Shown: positions 27,242-35,931 of the stretch, one piece after another | How the letters are laid out: every line of letters begins with the position of its first letter | How positions within the stretch are numbered: position 1 is the first letter of the stretch | NCBI RefSeq assembly: GCF_052072235.1 | Contig: NZ_CM125436.1 | Span: 2,040,001-2,104,000, forward strand | DNA length: 64,000 nt | Direction of reading: 5' to 3' | Source of the DNA: Brevibacillus_D fluminis_A | GTDB lineage: Bacteria > Bacillota > Bacilli > Brevibacillales > Brevibacillaceae | Notes under the pieces: model-generated | Databases searched by the model: none | Told to the model about the DNA's origin: nothing | Seen by the model: only the letters and a program-made list of their open reading frames with translations | Program-made: the position numbers and the translations under genes

Positions 27242-29194
27242 ATGACAAATTTGACCCCTTCTATGCGTCTGAAAGTAAAAAGGGATACGTTTTTTCTCCC
27301 TGATCCAAAGGGCAGCGTGTATTTTCGCAACAACGTTGGCTCATTTCGTATGGAAGGCAGCGGGATCGAGCAGTGGATTGAAACATTGTTACCGGTATTA
27401 AATGGGGAGCATACGTTGGGCGATCTCACGGAAGGGTTGCCGGACGAATACCGTGACCGGGTGTATGAGATCGCAGAGAACTTGTTCCAAAACGGATTTG
27501 TTCAGGATGTAAGCGAAGACCGTCCCCATCAATTGACGGACAAGGTTCGTAAACAGTATGCGTCCCAAATTGAATTTTTGAATCATTTTGCCGATTCTGG
27601 TGCGTATCGTTTTCAGTGTTATCGGCAGGCGAACGTGTTGGCGGTAGGCTCCGGTCCATTCTTCGTCTCGCTGGTTGCGGCGCTGCTGGATTCCGGCTTG
27701 CCTAAGTTCCACTTGCTGATCACGGAGTCGGTGCCGACCAATCGGGAGCGGCTGAAGGAACTGGCCGTACATGCACAAGAAATGGATGCCGACGTTGCGA
27801 TTGAGGAGCTTGGCCTGCAGATCAAGGGAAAGCGTTCTTGGCGGGAGGCCGTACAGGCGTTTGATTTTATTTTGTACGTGTCACAGGAGGGCGATGTCGA
27901 GGAGCTGCGGGTTCTTCATAGGGTTTGCAGGGAGAAGGGGAAGGTGCTGCTGCCAGCCATGTGTCTGCAGCAAGCAGGTTTAGCGGGCCCGCTGGTACAC
28001 CCTGACGCTGCGGGATGTTGGGAGTCGGCGTTGCGCCGTATTCATCAACCCGCACTGAGCAAAGACCCGCTGTTGAACACTTTCTCTTCCACTGCCGGAG
28101 CGATGCTGGCCAATATCATCGTGTTTGAATTGTTCAAAACGGTTACGGCTGTGACCGAATCGGAAATGAAGAATCATGTATTCCTGCTGGATCTGGAGAC
28201 ACTGGAAGGAAGCTGGAATTCGATCTTGCCCCATCCGTTGGTGACAGCACAAACGGAGGTCAAATGGATTGAAAATCTCGAGCTTCTTCTCGAACAGGAT
28301 TCGGTCAAAAACGAGTCAAGCGGGCTGATTTCTTACTTCCGTTCGTTGACATCATCGAAAACGGGGATTTTTCATAGGTGGGAGGAAGGGGACTTACACC
28401 AGCTTCCATTGGCACAATGCCGCATTCAGGCAGCTGATCCGCTGTCGGAGGGGCCAGCCAGGCTGTTGCCGGAAATGGTTTGTACGGGCATGACACATGA
28501 GGAGGCGAGAAGGGAAGCGGGATTGGCTGGACTTGAAGCGTATTTGTCGCGCATGGTCGGTACGTTCCGAACGAAGCTGCCCGCTGATAGCGGAATGGTG
28601 GAACCAGATGAATGTGTTGGTGTGGGAGTGGGAGAAACCGTTGCCGAGAGTGTGTGCCGTGGGCTACAGCAATGTTTGTCCGAAGAACTGGGTAAGCAGC
28701 TGATGGATCAACAGCCACATGTCATTCGGGTACGAAGAAGTGCAGTAGCGGATAAACATTGCCAGTTTTATTTGCAAGCATTGACCACAATGAAAGGAGC
28801 GCCGACGATTGGCTTGGGAAGGGAAGTGTTCGGCTTTCCTGTTGTTTGGGTTGGTACTGGCGACCATTGGTATGGCAGTGTTGGCCTGAACGTAACCGTC
28901 GCGCTGAGAAAGTCGTTGCAACAGGCATTATGCAGGGAACAAAACAAAGCGGAGCTTACCCTGCCACAAGCGTTAGCGGTTTCATCCGTTCTGCTGGAGG
29001 AGCGTGAGCAAGAGAGCCTTGAGGTTCCCGCGGTTGATGAAGAGGTACAAACGGACGCCCTGCAGTCCGCCTTGCAGGTTTTGAAGCGCAATCGTAAACA
29101 GATCGTCCTCTTTGATTTTGCGCTGGAACCATTTTTGAAAGAGAACATGGCCGGAGTGGTTGGCGTGTTGGTGCGGAAGGAGGTGTCCAAGTGA
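27242..29194 (+). CDS. Thiazole-containing bacteriocin maturation protein (ocin-ThiF-like)
   Basis: The 650-residue protein belongs by position and sequence to the 'putative thiazole-containing bacteriocin maturation' group found beside heterocycloanthracin precursors. Residues about 20-110 resemble a winged-helix leader-binding region (TFFLPDPKGSVYFRNN, GEHTLGDLTEGLPDEY). An E1/ThiF-like part follows (NVLAVGSGPFFVSLVAALLD) with GPLVHPDAAGCWESALRRI, where only one Cys of the usual CxxC remains. The C-terminal half carries EARREAGLAGLEAYLSRMV and GETVAESVCRGLQQCLSEEL, which look like degenerate YcaO segments (inference). ATG 27242 follows AAGGAGGAG. It overlaps the next gene by 4 bp (GTGA), indicating coupling. 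Confidence 0.88.
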   Translation: MTNLTPSMRLKVKRDTFFLPDPKGSVYFRNNVGSFRMEGSGIEQWIETLLPVLNGEHTLGDLTEGLPDEYRDRVYEIAENLFQNGFVQDVSEDRPHQLTDKVRKQYASQIEFLNHFADSGAYRFQCYRQANVLAVGSGPFFVSLVAALLDSGLPKFHLLITESVPTNRERLKELAVHAQEMDADVAIEELGLQIKGKRSWREAVQAFDFILYVSQEGDVEELRVLHRVCREKGKVLLPAMCLQQAGLAGPLVHPDAAGCWESALRRIHQPALSKDPLLNTFSSTAGAMLANIIVFELFKTVTAVTESEMKNHVFLLDLETLEGSWNSILPHPLVTAQTEVKWIENLELLLEQDSVKNESSGLISYFRSLTSSKTGIFHRWEEGDLHQLPLAQCRIQAADPLSEGPARLLPEMVCTGMTHEEARREAGLAGLEAYLSRMVGTFRTKLPADSGMVEPDECVGVGVGETVAESVCRGLQQCLSEELGKQLMDQQPHVIRVRRSAVADKHCQFYLQALTTMKGAPTIGLGREVFGFPVVWVGTGDHWYGSVGLNVTVALRKSLQQALCREQNKAELTLPQALAVSSVLLEEREQESLEVPAVDEEVQTDALQSALQVLKRNRKQIVLFDFALEPFLKENMAGVVGVLVRKEVSK

Positions 29195-31134
29195 GCGCGG
29201 TCGTTATGGTTGTCGGAGAAGGGCAGTTGGCGGACTTCGTGTGTCGAGAATTGTCTACTGATTATCAGATTGTTCGGCAGCTCGATTTGAAGGCAGGGCT
29301 ACCCAAAACGGTCGATTTGGCTCTGGTGCTGGACGATGCTTGGCATCCCCATGTTTATCAAGAGGCGGAAAGGGTGTTTCAACCAGCCGGCATTCCTTGG
29401 TTACGCGGTTTCGCTGCATTTGGCGAAGGCGTGATCGGTCCGCTGGTTCGCCCTGGTATTCCGGGGTGTTCCCGGTGTGCGGACTTACGACAACTCATGG
29501 CGGGACGCGATCGCAAGGAGATGTGGGAGCTGCAGCAGCGGCTCGGGGAGTCCGGAGGAATGCATCATGACGCATGGGCATCGCACACTGGACTTTTGCA
29601 GATGGCTCATCTGCTCGTGGCGGAAGCGCATCGGGTGTTGACAGGCGCTCAGGCCCACTTGGATGGCCGGATGTTTTTCATCCATTTAAAAACGCTGAAG
29701 TGCTCCCTTCACTTCATTCTGCCTGAGCCATCCTGTGAGGTGTGCGGCCAATTGGCTGATGATTCATTGATGGCGGCCCGTATTTCGCTGCAGCCGAGTC
29801 CGAAGAGCAGCGTCGACAGTTACCGATGTCAATCGATGGATGTCCTGAAGAACGTGTTGAGCAGAGATTATCTGGATTACCGGACAGGCCTTTTGAATGG
29901 GAAAATGCGTGATCTCGTGTCACCGTTTGCCGATGTGAGTGTGAATCTGCCGATGTTCACGGGAGACGAGTCGACAGCAGGCCGGACACATTCTTATGCT
30001 CAAAGCGAGATGACAGCCATTTTAGAGGGATTGGAACGGTACTGTGGCTTGGTCCCCCGAGGCAAACGGACCGTGGTCCATGACAGTTTTCACCATATTG
30101 CGGATCAAGCGCTCGATCCTGTGACGGTTGGGCTGCATACAAAGGAACAATATGAGAGCCCCGGTTATCCGTTCAAAATGTTTGATCCCGAGCAACCGAT
30201 CGATTGGGTCTGGGGTTATTCCTTTTTACAGGAGCGGCCGATTTTGGTTCCGGAGCTGCTCGCCTATTACGGCATGGGCCATCGTCAAGGACTGGTCTTT
30301 GAAACGTCCAATGGATGTGCGTTAGGCGGAAGTCTGGAAGAGGCCATTTTCTACGGGATGTTGGAAGTGGTGGAACGTGATTCGTTCCTCATGACCTGGT
30401 ATGCAAAACTACCTCTCCCTCGCCTTGACACTGATTCTGCGAATGACCAGGAACTGTGTCTGATGATCGAACGTTTGCAGGCGGTTGCAGGATATGATGT
30501 CCATTTGTTTAACGCGACGATGGAGAATGGGATTCCAAGCATTTGGACGCTGGCGAAAAACAGGAAACAAAAAGGATTGAATCTTATTTGTGCGGCCGGC
30601 GCTCATCCGGACCCGGTACGGGCGGTGAAAAGCTCGCTGCACGAGGTGGCAGCCATGCTGCTGACGCTTGAAGAGAAATTCGAGGCGAGCCGGGAGGAAT
30701 ATGAGCGTATGTACCATGATCCATCCCTGGTGAAGAAAATGGAGGACCATTCCATGCTCTACGCGTTACCGGAAGCGGAAGAGCGCTTGCAATTTTTACT
30801 GAATGAGGATCGTCCATTGCGAACGTTTGAGCAGGAATTCAAACAGAAGGTGCGGCATGCAGACCTGACAGATGATCTGAAGGAGCTTCTTCAGGCGTTT
30901 CGCCGGTTGCATCTCGACGTGATCGTGGTGGACCAGACGACACCTGAAATCTTGCGAAACGGGCTGCATTGCGTAAAAGTATTGATTCCGGGGATGCTGC
31001 CGATGACGTTTGGACAACGTTTTACCCGCGTGACGGGACTAGAGAGGGTATTGCGTGTGCCGGCGGAACTTGGATTTGCGACGCAACCGCTCACGTATGA
31101 ACAGCTCAATCCACATCCACATCCGTTTCCATAA
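29191..31134 (+). CDS. Fused E1-like/YcaO azoline cyclodehydratase
   Basis: The 647-residue protein fuses an N-terminal E1-like leader-binding domain to a YcaO domain. The first part holds zinc-type pairs CSRCADL (about residue 90) and CEVC (about 185). The YcaO part has SEMTAILEGLERYCGL and SNGCALGGSLEEAIFYGMLE followed by VVERDSF, which supply the ATP/Mg ligands. It ends NPHPHPFP, the C-terminal PxPxP motif needed for cyclodehydration. It should activate Cys and Ser amides with ATP and close azoline rings on the (Cys-Ser)15 precursor in the cytoplasm. The GTG start overlaps the stop of the preceding gene. The SagB-like dehydrogenase follows after 22 nt. Confidence 0.93.
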   Translation: MSAVVMVVGEGQLADFVCRELSTDYQIVRQLDLKAGLPKTVDLALVLDDAWHPHVYQEAERVFQPAGIPWLRGFAAFGEGVIGPLVRPGIPGCSRCADLRQLMAGRDRKEMWELQQRLGESGGMHHDAWASHTGLLQMAHLLVAEAHRVLTGAQAHLDGRMFFIHLKTLKCSLHFILPEPSCEVCGQLADDSLMAARISLQPSPKSSVDSYRCQSMDVLKNVLSRDYLDYRTGLLNGKMRDLVSPFADVSVNLPMFTGDESTAGRTHSYAQSEMTAILEGLERYCGLVPRGKRTVVHDSFHHIADQALDPVTVGLHTKEQYESPGYPFKMFDPEQPIDWVWGYSFLQERPILVPELLAYYGMGHRQGLVFETSNGCALGGSLEEAIFYGMLEVVERDSFLMTWYAKLPLPRLDTDSANDQELCLMIERLQAVAGYDVHLFNATMENGIPSIWTLAKNRKQKGLNLICAAGAHPDPVRAVKSSLHEVAAMLLTLEEKFEASREEYERMYHDPSLVKKMEDHSMLYALPEAEERLQFLLNEDRPLRTFEQEFKQKVRHADLTDDLKELLQAFRRLHLDVIVVDQTTPEILRNGLHCVKVLIPGMLPMTFGQRFTRVTGLERVLRVPAELGFATQPLTYEQLNPHPHPFP

Positions 31135-31156
31135 GGCGTGAGTAGGGGGAAGAAGG

Positions 31157-32737
31157 ATGAATTTGGATGAATTTCTGTACAATCTGCATTTCGACACTGA
31201 CAAGGCAAGACCTCTGGATTTTGAGGTGGATTGGGAAGATGCACCGCTTCCATGTAAGCTCTACCGTGGCTTGCCTGTGATTCCCTTGTCTTCAGAAACA
31301 CCCCTTACGCTAGTTCGAAGTGAGGCACCAGCGAGGCCCACCCTGCGCGAAATCGGCCATTTTCTTTGGTACGTATACGGGCTGACTCAATTCAGCCATC
31401 CTGTCCCTGACATGGAGTTCACAGAACAAGCGATTGGTTCGATGCAACTGTACCGGAGGTTTATTCCCTCCGGTGGTGCGTTATATCCAAGTGAAGTCTA
31501 TGTCTATCTCAAGCTGGAAGATTTTCCTGCAGGCATTTACCATTATGATGCGGCACACCACCGATTGGTGCTGTTGCGGAGCGGAAATTTCGACTCCTAT
31601 CTTGCGCAGGCATTGGGCGAGCGTTGTGACGTTTTCGCCTGTTTTGGTACGGTTTTTGTTTCAACCATGTTTTGGAAAAATTTCTTTAAATACAATAACT
31701 TTTCCTATCGCTTACAAGGACAAGATGCTGGCGTGCTGATCGGACAATTGCTGGAGGTCGCGAAACGGTTTGGCTTTGAATCGGGGGTGTACTTCCAGTT
31801 TCTTGATCGGGCAATCAACCATCTGCTCGGGCTGTCCGAACAGGAGGAGAGCGTATATGCGGTCATCCCGCTATCGACTGGGTCCGGGATCACCTGGTTT
31901 GGGAAAGGGAAGGGCGGTGAGCGGGTTGTTTCTGCTACCGAATTGTGCCGGGAGCTGCCAGCCATTCAGCATGATCATTACGTCCGGTCAAAAAGGGCCA
32001 TCGCGTATCCGATGCTGCTAAAAATGAACGAGGCGTCTTTGCAAGACTCGCCGCGGTCGTTTCGCCGGATTGTAGGGGAAAAGAACGGCACCTGTGAAGG
32101 CCATTCGGTGATACTGCCAAACGTGCAGCGCATGTCGTATGATCTGGCATCGGTCTGCCGCAAGCGGTTTTCACCGGGAATGAATTTCTTTTTAGGCAAG
32201 GTCAGCCAAACGCAACTGGCTGCTTTGTTGCAAGAGATGACTGCCTCCTTCGATTATCGAAATGATTTGGATGAAGAAGAGGAGAATCCCCGATCACGTG
32301 TGGCGCTGTACTGCTGTCTGTATAACGTAGAAGGCATGCCGGACGGTGCTTACCGCTATGACAGCGTTCATCATACGCTGCGTCTGGTTCGACCTGGAGA
32401 TCATCGGCACAGGCTGCAAAAGGGAATGTATATGGACACGGTTAACTTGTTCCAAACACCGCTCTGCTTTCATGTGTCAGGGGCGAAGGATCACCTGATG
32501 CCAGCACTCGGGTATAGAGGTTATCGCATCCAACAGATGGAAGCGGGCATGCTCGTGCAACGATTACTGTTAGCCGCGTCAGCCATCGGGATGCAGGGAC
32601 ACGCGCTCCTCGGCTATGATTCGAACACCTCGGATGAACTCTACCAGATGGCTCCGGTTGGAGAAACGTGTCTGATTCAAATTCCTGTTGGTCACCATCA
32701 TGCCAGTCCCAAGTTGGAGGGGGGCTTGCGTAGCTAG
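31157..32737 (+). CDS. SagB-type azoline dehydrogenase, duplicated domain
   Basis: The 526-residue flavoprotein contains two nitroreductase-like halves. The first has RRFIPSGGALYPSEVYVYLK and PAGIYHYDAAHHRLVLL; the second has SRVALYCCLYNVEGMPDGAY and YRYDSVHHTLRLV. RxxPSGGALYPxE is the FMN-binding signature of SagB/McbC dehydrogenases, present only in the N-terminal half. It should oxidise thiazolines and oxazolines to aromatic azoles. The duplicated length (about twice that of McbC) is usual for heterocycloanthracin clusters. GGGGGAAG precedes ATG 31157. The gene closes the operon; no transporter, protease or immunity gene follows before the terminator. Confidence 0.92.
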   Translation: MNLDEFLYNLHFDTDKARPLDFEVDWEDAPLPCKLYRGLPVIPLSSETPLTLVRSEAPARPTLREIGHFLWYVYGLTQFSHPVPDMEFTEQAIGSMQLYRRFIPSGGALYPSEVYVYLKLEDFPAGIYHYDAAHHRLVLLRSGNFDSYLAQALGERCDVFACFGTVFVSTMFWKNFFKYNNFSYRLQGQDAGVLIGQLLEVAKRFGFESGVYFQFLDRAINHLLGLSEQEESVYAVIPLSTGSGITWFGKGKGGERVVSATELCRELPAIQHDHYVRSKRAIAYPMLLKMNEASLQDSPRSFRRIVGEKNGTCEGHSVILPNVQRMSYDLASVCRKRFSPGMNFFLGKVSQTQLAALLQEMTASFDYRNDLDEEEENPRSRVALYCCLYNVEGMPDGAYRYDSVHHTLRLVRPGDHRHRLQKGMYMDTVNLFQTPLCFHVSGAKDHLMPALGYRGYRIQQMEAGMLVQRLLLAASAIGMQGHALLGYDSNTSDELYQMAPVGETCLIQIPVGHHHASPKLEGGLRS

Positions 32738-32771
32738 GGTGAGAAGAGGAAAGAGCCCAATCGTTGAAAAT

Positions 32772-32813
32772 AGCCGGTTTTCACCACGAGAAAAGGGGTG
32801 GAACCGGCTTTTC
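32772..32813 (+). terminator. Rho-independent terminator of the TOMM operon
   Basis: A long stem (AGCCGGTTTTCACC / GGGTGGAACCGGCT, one mismatch region) precedes TTTTCC. It isolates the bacteriocin operon from modA. Confidence 0.85.
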
Positions 32814-32836
32814 CTATCTGGTTCATGAAACAACAT

Positions 32837-32864
32837 TTGCTTCTTGAAACCAACAGAATATAAT
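32837..32864 (+). promoter_or_regulatory. Promoter of modA
   Basis: TTGCTT (32837-32842) and TATAAT (32859-32864) are 16 nt apart, about 35 bp before the modA start. No clear ModE palindrome was found. Confidence 0.65.
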
Positions 32865-32899
32865 CGGGTTATATCAAGTTATTGCGGAGGATTTACATC

Positions 32900-33697
32900 A
32901 TGAAAAAGCAATTACTCGCAGTATGCACGTTCCTGGGGTTGCTGCTCACCGCGTGCTCCGGCGCTCCGGATACTCCACAAGCGAACCAGCCAGAGCCTGT
33001 TTCAACAGAAAAAACAGAAATCATGGTTTCCGCAGCTGCCAGCTTGACCGATGCTCTCACAGAGCTGAAAACGACGTTTGAAGCGCAGCACCCGGGAATC
33101 ACGATTACCTACAACTTTGGAAGCTCTGGAAAATTGGCACAACAAATTGAACAAGGCGCCCCATCTGATGTCTTTTTGTCTGCAAGCGCCAAGGATATGA
33201 ACGGCCTGGAGGAAAAACAGTTGATCAGCAAAGAAACACGGCAAGATTTCGCCAAAAACGAGCTTGTTCTCATTACAGGTACATCCGGCGCCGTTGCCAT
33301 CGATTCTTTTGAAAAGCTGACGGACCCCTCCGTCAAGCATATCGCCGTCGGTGAACCGAATACTGTTCCTGCGGGTCGCTATGCGAAAGAAGTGCTGGAT
33401 ACGCTGAAAATCGGCGACAAAGTGAAGGATCGGCTCGTTTTTGGCAACGATGTTCGCCAGGTGTTGACCTATGTTGCGTCCGGAAACGCTGAAGCAGGAA
33501 TCGTCTACGCAAGTGATGCACGCGTCTCGAAACAGGTAAAAGTGCTCGCGGCTGCCAAAGCGGATTGGCATAAGCCGATTGTGTACCCCGGGGCTGTCGT
33601 TGCCGGTTCTGCACACGCTGATGCAGCCAAAACATACCTTGCCTATTTGACATCGGACAAAGGGAAGGAAATCTTGCAAAAGTACGGATTCAACTAA
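32900..33697 (+). CDS. modA: Molybdate ABC transporter substrate-binding lipoprotein
   Basis: The 265-residue protein has a lipoprotein signal with lipobox LTAC (Cys about 20). The mature part opens IMVSAAASLTDALTELKTTF, then NFGSSGKLAQQIEQGAPSDV and FLSASAKDMNGLEEKQLI. These are the ModA family segments whose Ser residues bind the oxyanion. It should bind molybdate or tungstate outside the membrane. No modB or modC follows, so the permease and ATPase must lie elsewhere. ATG 32900 follows GCGGAGG; the TTG frame from 32882 is not needed. Confidence 0.93.
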   Translation: MKKQLLAVCTFLGLLLTACSGAPDTPQANQPEPVSTEKTEIMVSAAASLTDALTELKTTFEAQHPGITITYNFGSSGKLAQQIEQGAPSDVFLSASAKDMNGLEEKQLISKETRQDFAKNELVLITGTSGAVAIDSFEKLTDPSVKHIAVGEPNTVPAGRYAKEVLDTLKIGDKVKDRLVFGNDVRQVLTYVASGNAEAGIVYASDARVSKQVKVLAAAKADWHKPIVYPGAVVAGSAHADAAKTYLAYLTSDKGKEILQKYGFN

Positions 33698-33822
33698 TTT
33701 TTTCACCAGCTAACCTTGCGATCGGTCTCGCACTCGTCCCATTTCCCTGGTACATGCACACATAGGCTCGCGCCCACATAAGAATAAAAGTAAGCGAAAT
33801 CCGAATGTGGGAGGTGGCAGCC

Positions 33823-34533
33823 GTGTCCAGCATTTTGATGGCCTTATCGATGATGGTCAAAGAGCTGGTTGTGCTCGTCGGATACGTCAAAAATAACGCG
33901 TTTCCACAACCGTTGTCTGAAGTGGACGAGGAGAAATTCCTGCGCCTGATGGCAACCGGTGACCCGTTCGCCCGCAACAAACTGATTGAGCATAACCTGC
34001 GGTTGGTGGCTCATATTGTGAAAAAGTTCGAAAACACAGGCGAGGATAGCGAAGATTTGATCTCGATTGGTACGATCGGGTTAATTAAAGCGATCGAGAG
34101 CTATCAGGTTGACAAAGGTACAAAGCTGGCTACCTATGCTGCACGATGCATTGAAAATGAGATCCTCATGCATCTTCGCAGCCTGAAAAAGACAAAAAAA
34201 GATGTTTCCTTGCACGACCCAATCGGAATGGATAAAGAAGGAAACGAGATCACGCTCATCGATGTACTCGGTACAGAAACGGACGAAGTGGTTGATGCGG
34301 TACAATTAAAGCTTGAGTCCAGTAAAATTTATCAGCATATTCATATCCTCGATGACAGGGAAAAAGAAGTCATCATCGGCCGGTTTGGTCTGGATCAGGA
34401 TAAAGAGAAGACGCAGCGGGAGATTGCGCGCGAGCTGGGGATTTCACGGTCGTATGTGTCGCGCATTGAAAAACGGGCGTTGATGAAGCTGTTTAATGAG
34501 TTTTATCGGGTGAAGCAGACGCAAGGGAGATAA
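33823..34533 (+). CDS. sigK: Sporulation sigma factor SigK (pro-sigma-K)
   Basis: The 236-residue protein is an intact pro-sigma-K. The N-terminal hydrophobic pro-sequence (MSSILMALSMMVKELVVLVG then YVKNN-AFPQPLS) fits cleavage by the SpoIVFB intramembrane protease. Region 2 has NKLIEHNLRLVAHIVKKFEN and TIGLIKAIESYQVDKGTKLA; region 4 ends with TQREIARELGISRSYVSRIE. It directs late mother-cell genes for coat and spore maturation. The gene is continuous, so no skin-type intervening element splits it here. The GTG at 33823 follows GGGAGGTGG. A terminator follows. Confidence 0.95.
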   Translation: MSSILMALSMMVKELVVLVGYVKNNAFPQPLSEVDEEKFLRLMATGDPFARNKLIEHNLRLVAHIVKKFENTGEDSEDLISIGTIGLIKAIESYQVDKGTKLATYAARCIENEILMHLRSLKKTKKDVSLHDPIGMDKEGNEITLIDVLGTETDEVVDAVQLKLESSKIYQHIHILDDREKEVIIGRFGLDQDKEKTQREIARELGISRSYVSRIEKRALMKLFNEFYRVKQTQGR

Positions 34534-34562
34534 GGGTGCAGCAACAAACGACAGTGAAAAGG

Positions 34563-34606
34563 AAACCAGCCGTTGGCACAATGAAGCCTACGGCTGGTTT
34601 CTTTTG
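34563..34606 (+). terminator. Terminator of sigK
   Basis: A 10-bp stem (AAACCAGCCG / CGGCTGGTTT) is followed by CTTTT. Confidence 0.8.
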
Positions 34607-34611
34607 CAAAC

Positions 34612-34661
34612 AAAAAGATCCCCTGCTCATTCCATGTTGGACATGACCAGGGGATCATCTT
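34612..34661 (-). terminator. Terminator facing the tiny-gene pair
   Basis: The stem GATCCCCTG / CAGGGGATC is flanked by an A run on the left (a T run on the minus strand) and TCTTTT on the right. It can end minus-strand transcription from the two small genes and backs up the sigK terminator. Confidence 0.75.
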
Positions 34662-34694
34662 TTGCAATTTTCATGCAGCAAATCACCTCTCTAT

Positions 34695-34817
34695 TTATTT
34701 GGCAGTGATTTTCTTGAACATTTCTGCATAAGCCAGTTCGCGCTTTCTTTCGCCAGCTTGATAAGCCTTATCCAAAACTTCTAACGACTCGATAACCGAT
34801 TTCAATAATCGAAACAT
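34695..34817 (-). CDS. Tiny basic protein, second gene of a paralogous pair
   Basis: A 40-residue frame begins MFRLLKSVIESLEVLDKAYQ and ends FKKITAK. AGGAGG is placed ideally before the ATG at 34817. It shares spaced residues (KS-x-IE, L-x-K-x-Y, KR) with the 33-residue product of the gene just upstream, so the two are tandem paralogues. Both are rich in Lys/Arg with amphipathic helix potential and lack a signal peptide. A decayed third copy lies beyond the CRISPR array (48895-48944, about 84% DNA identity over 50 bp). Function unknown; it is too short for most gene finders. Confidence 0.65.
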   Translation of the reverse strand: MFRLLKSVIESLEVLDKAYQAGERKRELAYAEMFKKITAK

Positions 34818-34844
34818 ATGGAAATTCCTCCTGAAAAATGATGT

Positions 34845-34946
34845 TTATCCTTTAATCATTAATTGATGACGTTTGTTTTGCAATACTTCATAGCCTTTGT
34901 TAAGCGTTTTGAACCACTCGATTGTAGATTTCCATCTTTTTACCAT
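34845..34946 (-). CDS. Tiny basic protein, first gene of a paralogous pair
   Basis: A 33-residue frame reads MVKRWKSTIEWFKTLNKGYE and ends NKRHQLMIKG. GGAGG lies 8 nt before the ATG at 34946. It precedes its paralogue by 27 nt on the same strand and both share the terminator at 34612-34661, so they look like a two-gene operon. An inverted repeat CTTTGT...ACAAAG lies about 45 bp upstream. The net charge is strongly positive, with Trp residues at one face of a predicted helix. Function unknown; peptide signal, small toxin or RNA-binding protein are all possible. Confidence 0.62.
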   Translation of the reverse strand: MVKRWKSTIEWFKTLNKGYEVLQNKRHQLMIKG

Positions 34947-34989
34947 TTTGAATGACCTCCGTGTTTTTGTTACCTCTTTATTATCTCCA

Positions 34990-35010
34990 CTTTGTTATCT
35001 AATCACAAAG
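34990..35010 (-). promoter_or_regulatory. Inverted repeat upstream of the tiny-gene pair
   Basis: CTTTGT (34990-34995) and ACAAAG (35005-35010) form an inverted repeat with a 9-nt spacer. On the minus strand it lies just before a TAATAA-like -10. It may be an operator. Confidence 0.4.
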
Positions 35011-35249
35011 CCGCTATTCGCTCATGAAAGCGACAATCATTGGTACTGGAAACGAATGAAAACGGCGCCAAGAGGACCAATCTCATGATTTCGTGGTTTT
35101 GCTCTCGATTGCTCATGTTTTCATAAATCAATGAACGCTTTGTCACAAGTGGGCGTGTGCAAATAACGGATGACAGGCAAGGAGAAGAAGTTCGTGTTTC
35201 TGGAGCTACGCTTGTATGCCAATGCGATTTTTCTGCTCTGAAGAACCAT

Positions 35250-35289
35250 CGCAGCCAACCTGGAGCAGGTTGGCTGCGACGGGTTTTTC
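35250..35289 (+). terminator. Orphan Rho-independent terminator
   Basis: A perfect 12-bp stem (CGCAGCCAACCT / AGGTTGGCTGCG) precedes GGGTTTTTC. No good plus-strand gene lies just upstream: a 23-codon frame at 35169-35240 lacks a ribosome site. It may end a short non-coding transcript or insulate the next operon. Confidence 0.75.
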
Positions 35290-35433
35290 ATTTGCGCGCA
35301 AAGCGCAAAAATTTGCGTGAGACGGCTCAACTCTTGCGCGTCAGTGACTTCAGGGCGGACGTATAATGGCGCTAATCGGACGATAACCGCCATGCAATAG
35401 CGTCAACCATCCCGATCGCGAGGAGAGATAAGC

Positions 35434-35931
35434 ATGAACATACTATTATTACAATGGGGATTGGTGTCCTTCTCCATTGGCCTGATCCTGTCCCTGCCGC
35501 TTGCCGCCGTTCACTATAAACGTTCGCCGATTTGGACGAAAATCTTCACCAATGCACGCAAGCTCAAAGGCGCACATGTGGACTTCTTTATGCAAACCCT
35601 TAGTTGCGGGATGGCCTATGTGCTGGAGCTTGGCTTCCATACTGCATTCCCCGGTTGGATCGTGATACTTCTCTTGTATGGAACAATCGGCAATCCCGCC
35701 ATCCTGCTGTTCGAAGCAACACAATTGCCTCGGCTCAGAGCTTCGCGCTTGTTGTATCGAATTCTTAAATCTACAAGCCCGGTTTCGTTGCTTGTTGCCT
35801 GGTTTGCTATCGTCTTCAGTGTCGTTTCACTTTCTTTACTGCTGGTACTCGCAGGTCTGGTGTTGGTGTTGGGGCTTTTGCTTGGGTATTGCGTTTTACA
35901 CGCAAAAGATCACGGGAGAGGAAGAATGTGA
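35434..35931 (+). CDS. Integral membrane protein of unknown function
   Basis: The 165-residue protein has four hydrophobic segments (about residues 5-27, 52-70, 72-92 and 118-155). A conserved-looking cytoplasmic or interfacial stretch, NARKLKGAHVDFFMQTLSCG, contains His and Asp next to the membrane and could be a binding site. I do not recognise the family. GAGGAGAG precedes ATG 35434. Its stop overlaps the start of the following MFS gene by one base (TGATG), so they are translationally coupled. A TATAAT box is visible near 35362. Confidence 0.7.
   Translation: MNILLLQWGLVSFSIGLILSLPLAAVHYKRSPIWTKIFTNARKLKGAHVDFFMQTLSCGMAYVLELGFHTAFPGWIVILLLYGTIGNPAILLFEATQLPRLRASRLLYRILKSTSPVSLLVAWFAIVFSVVSLSLLLVLAGLVLVLGLLLGYCVLHAKDHGRGRM

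Noticed and set aside
35157..35366. 69-residue ORF spanning the orphan terminator
   Set aside because: It reads through a perfect terminator stem and lacks a ribosome site.
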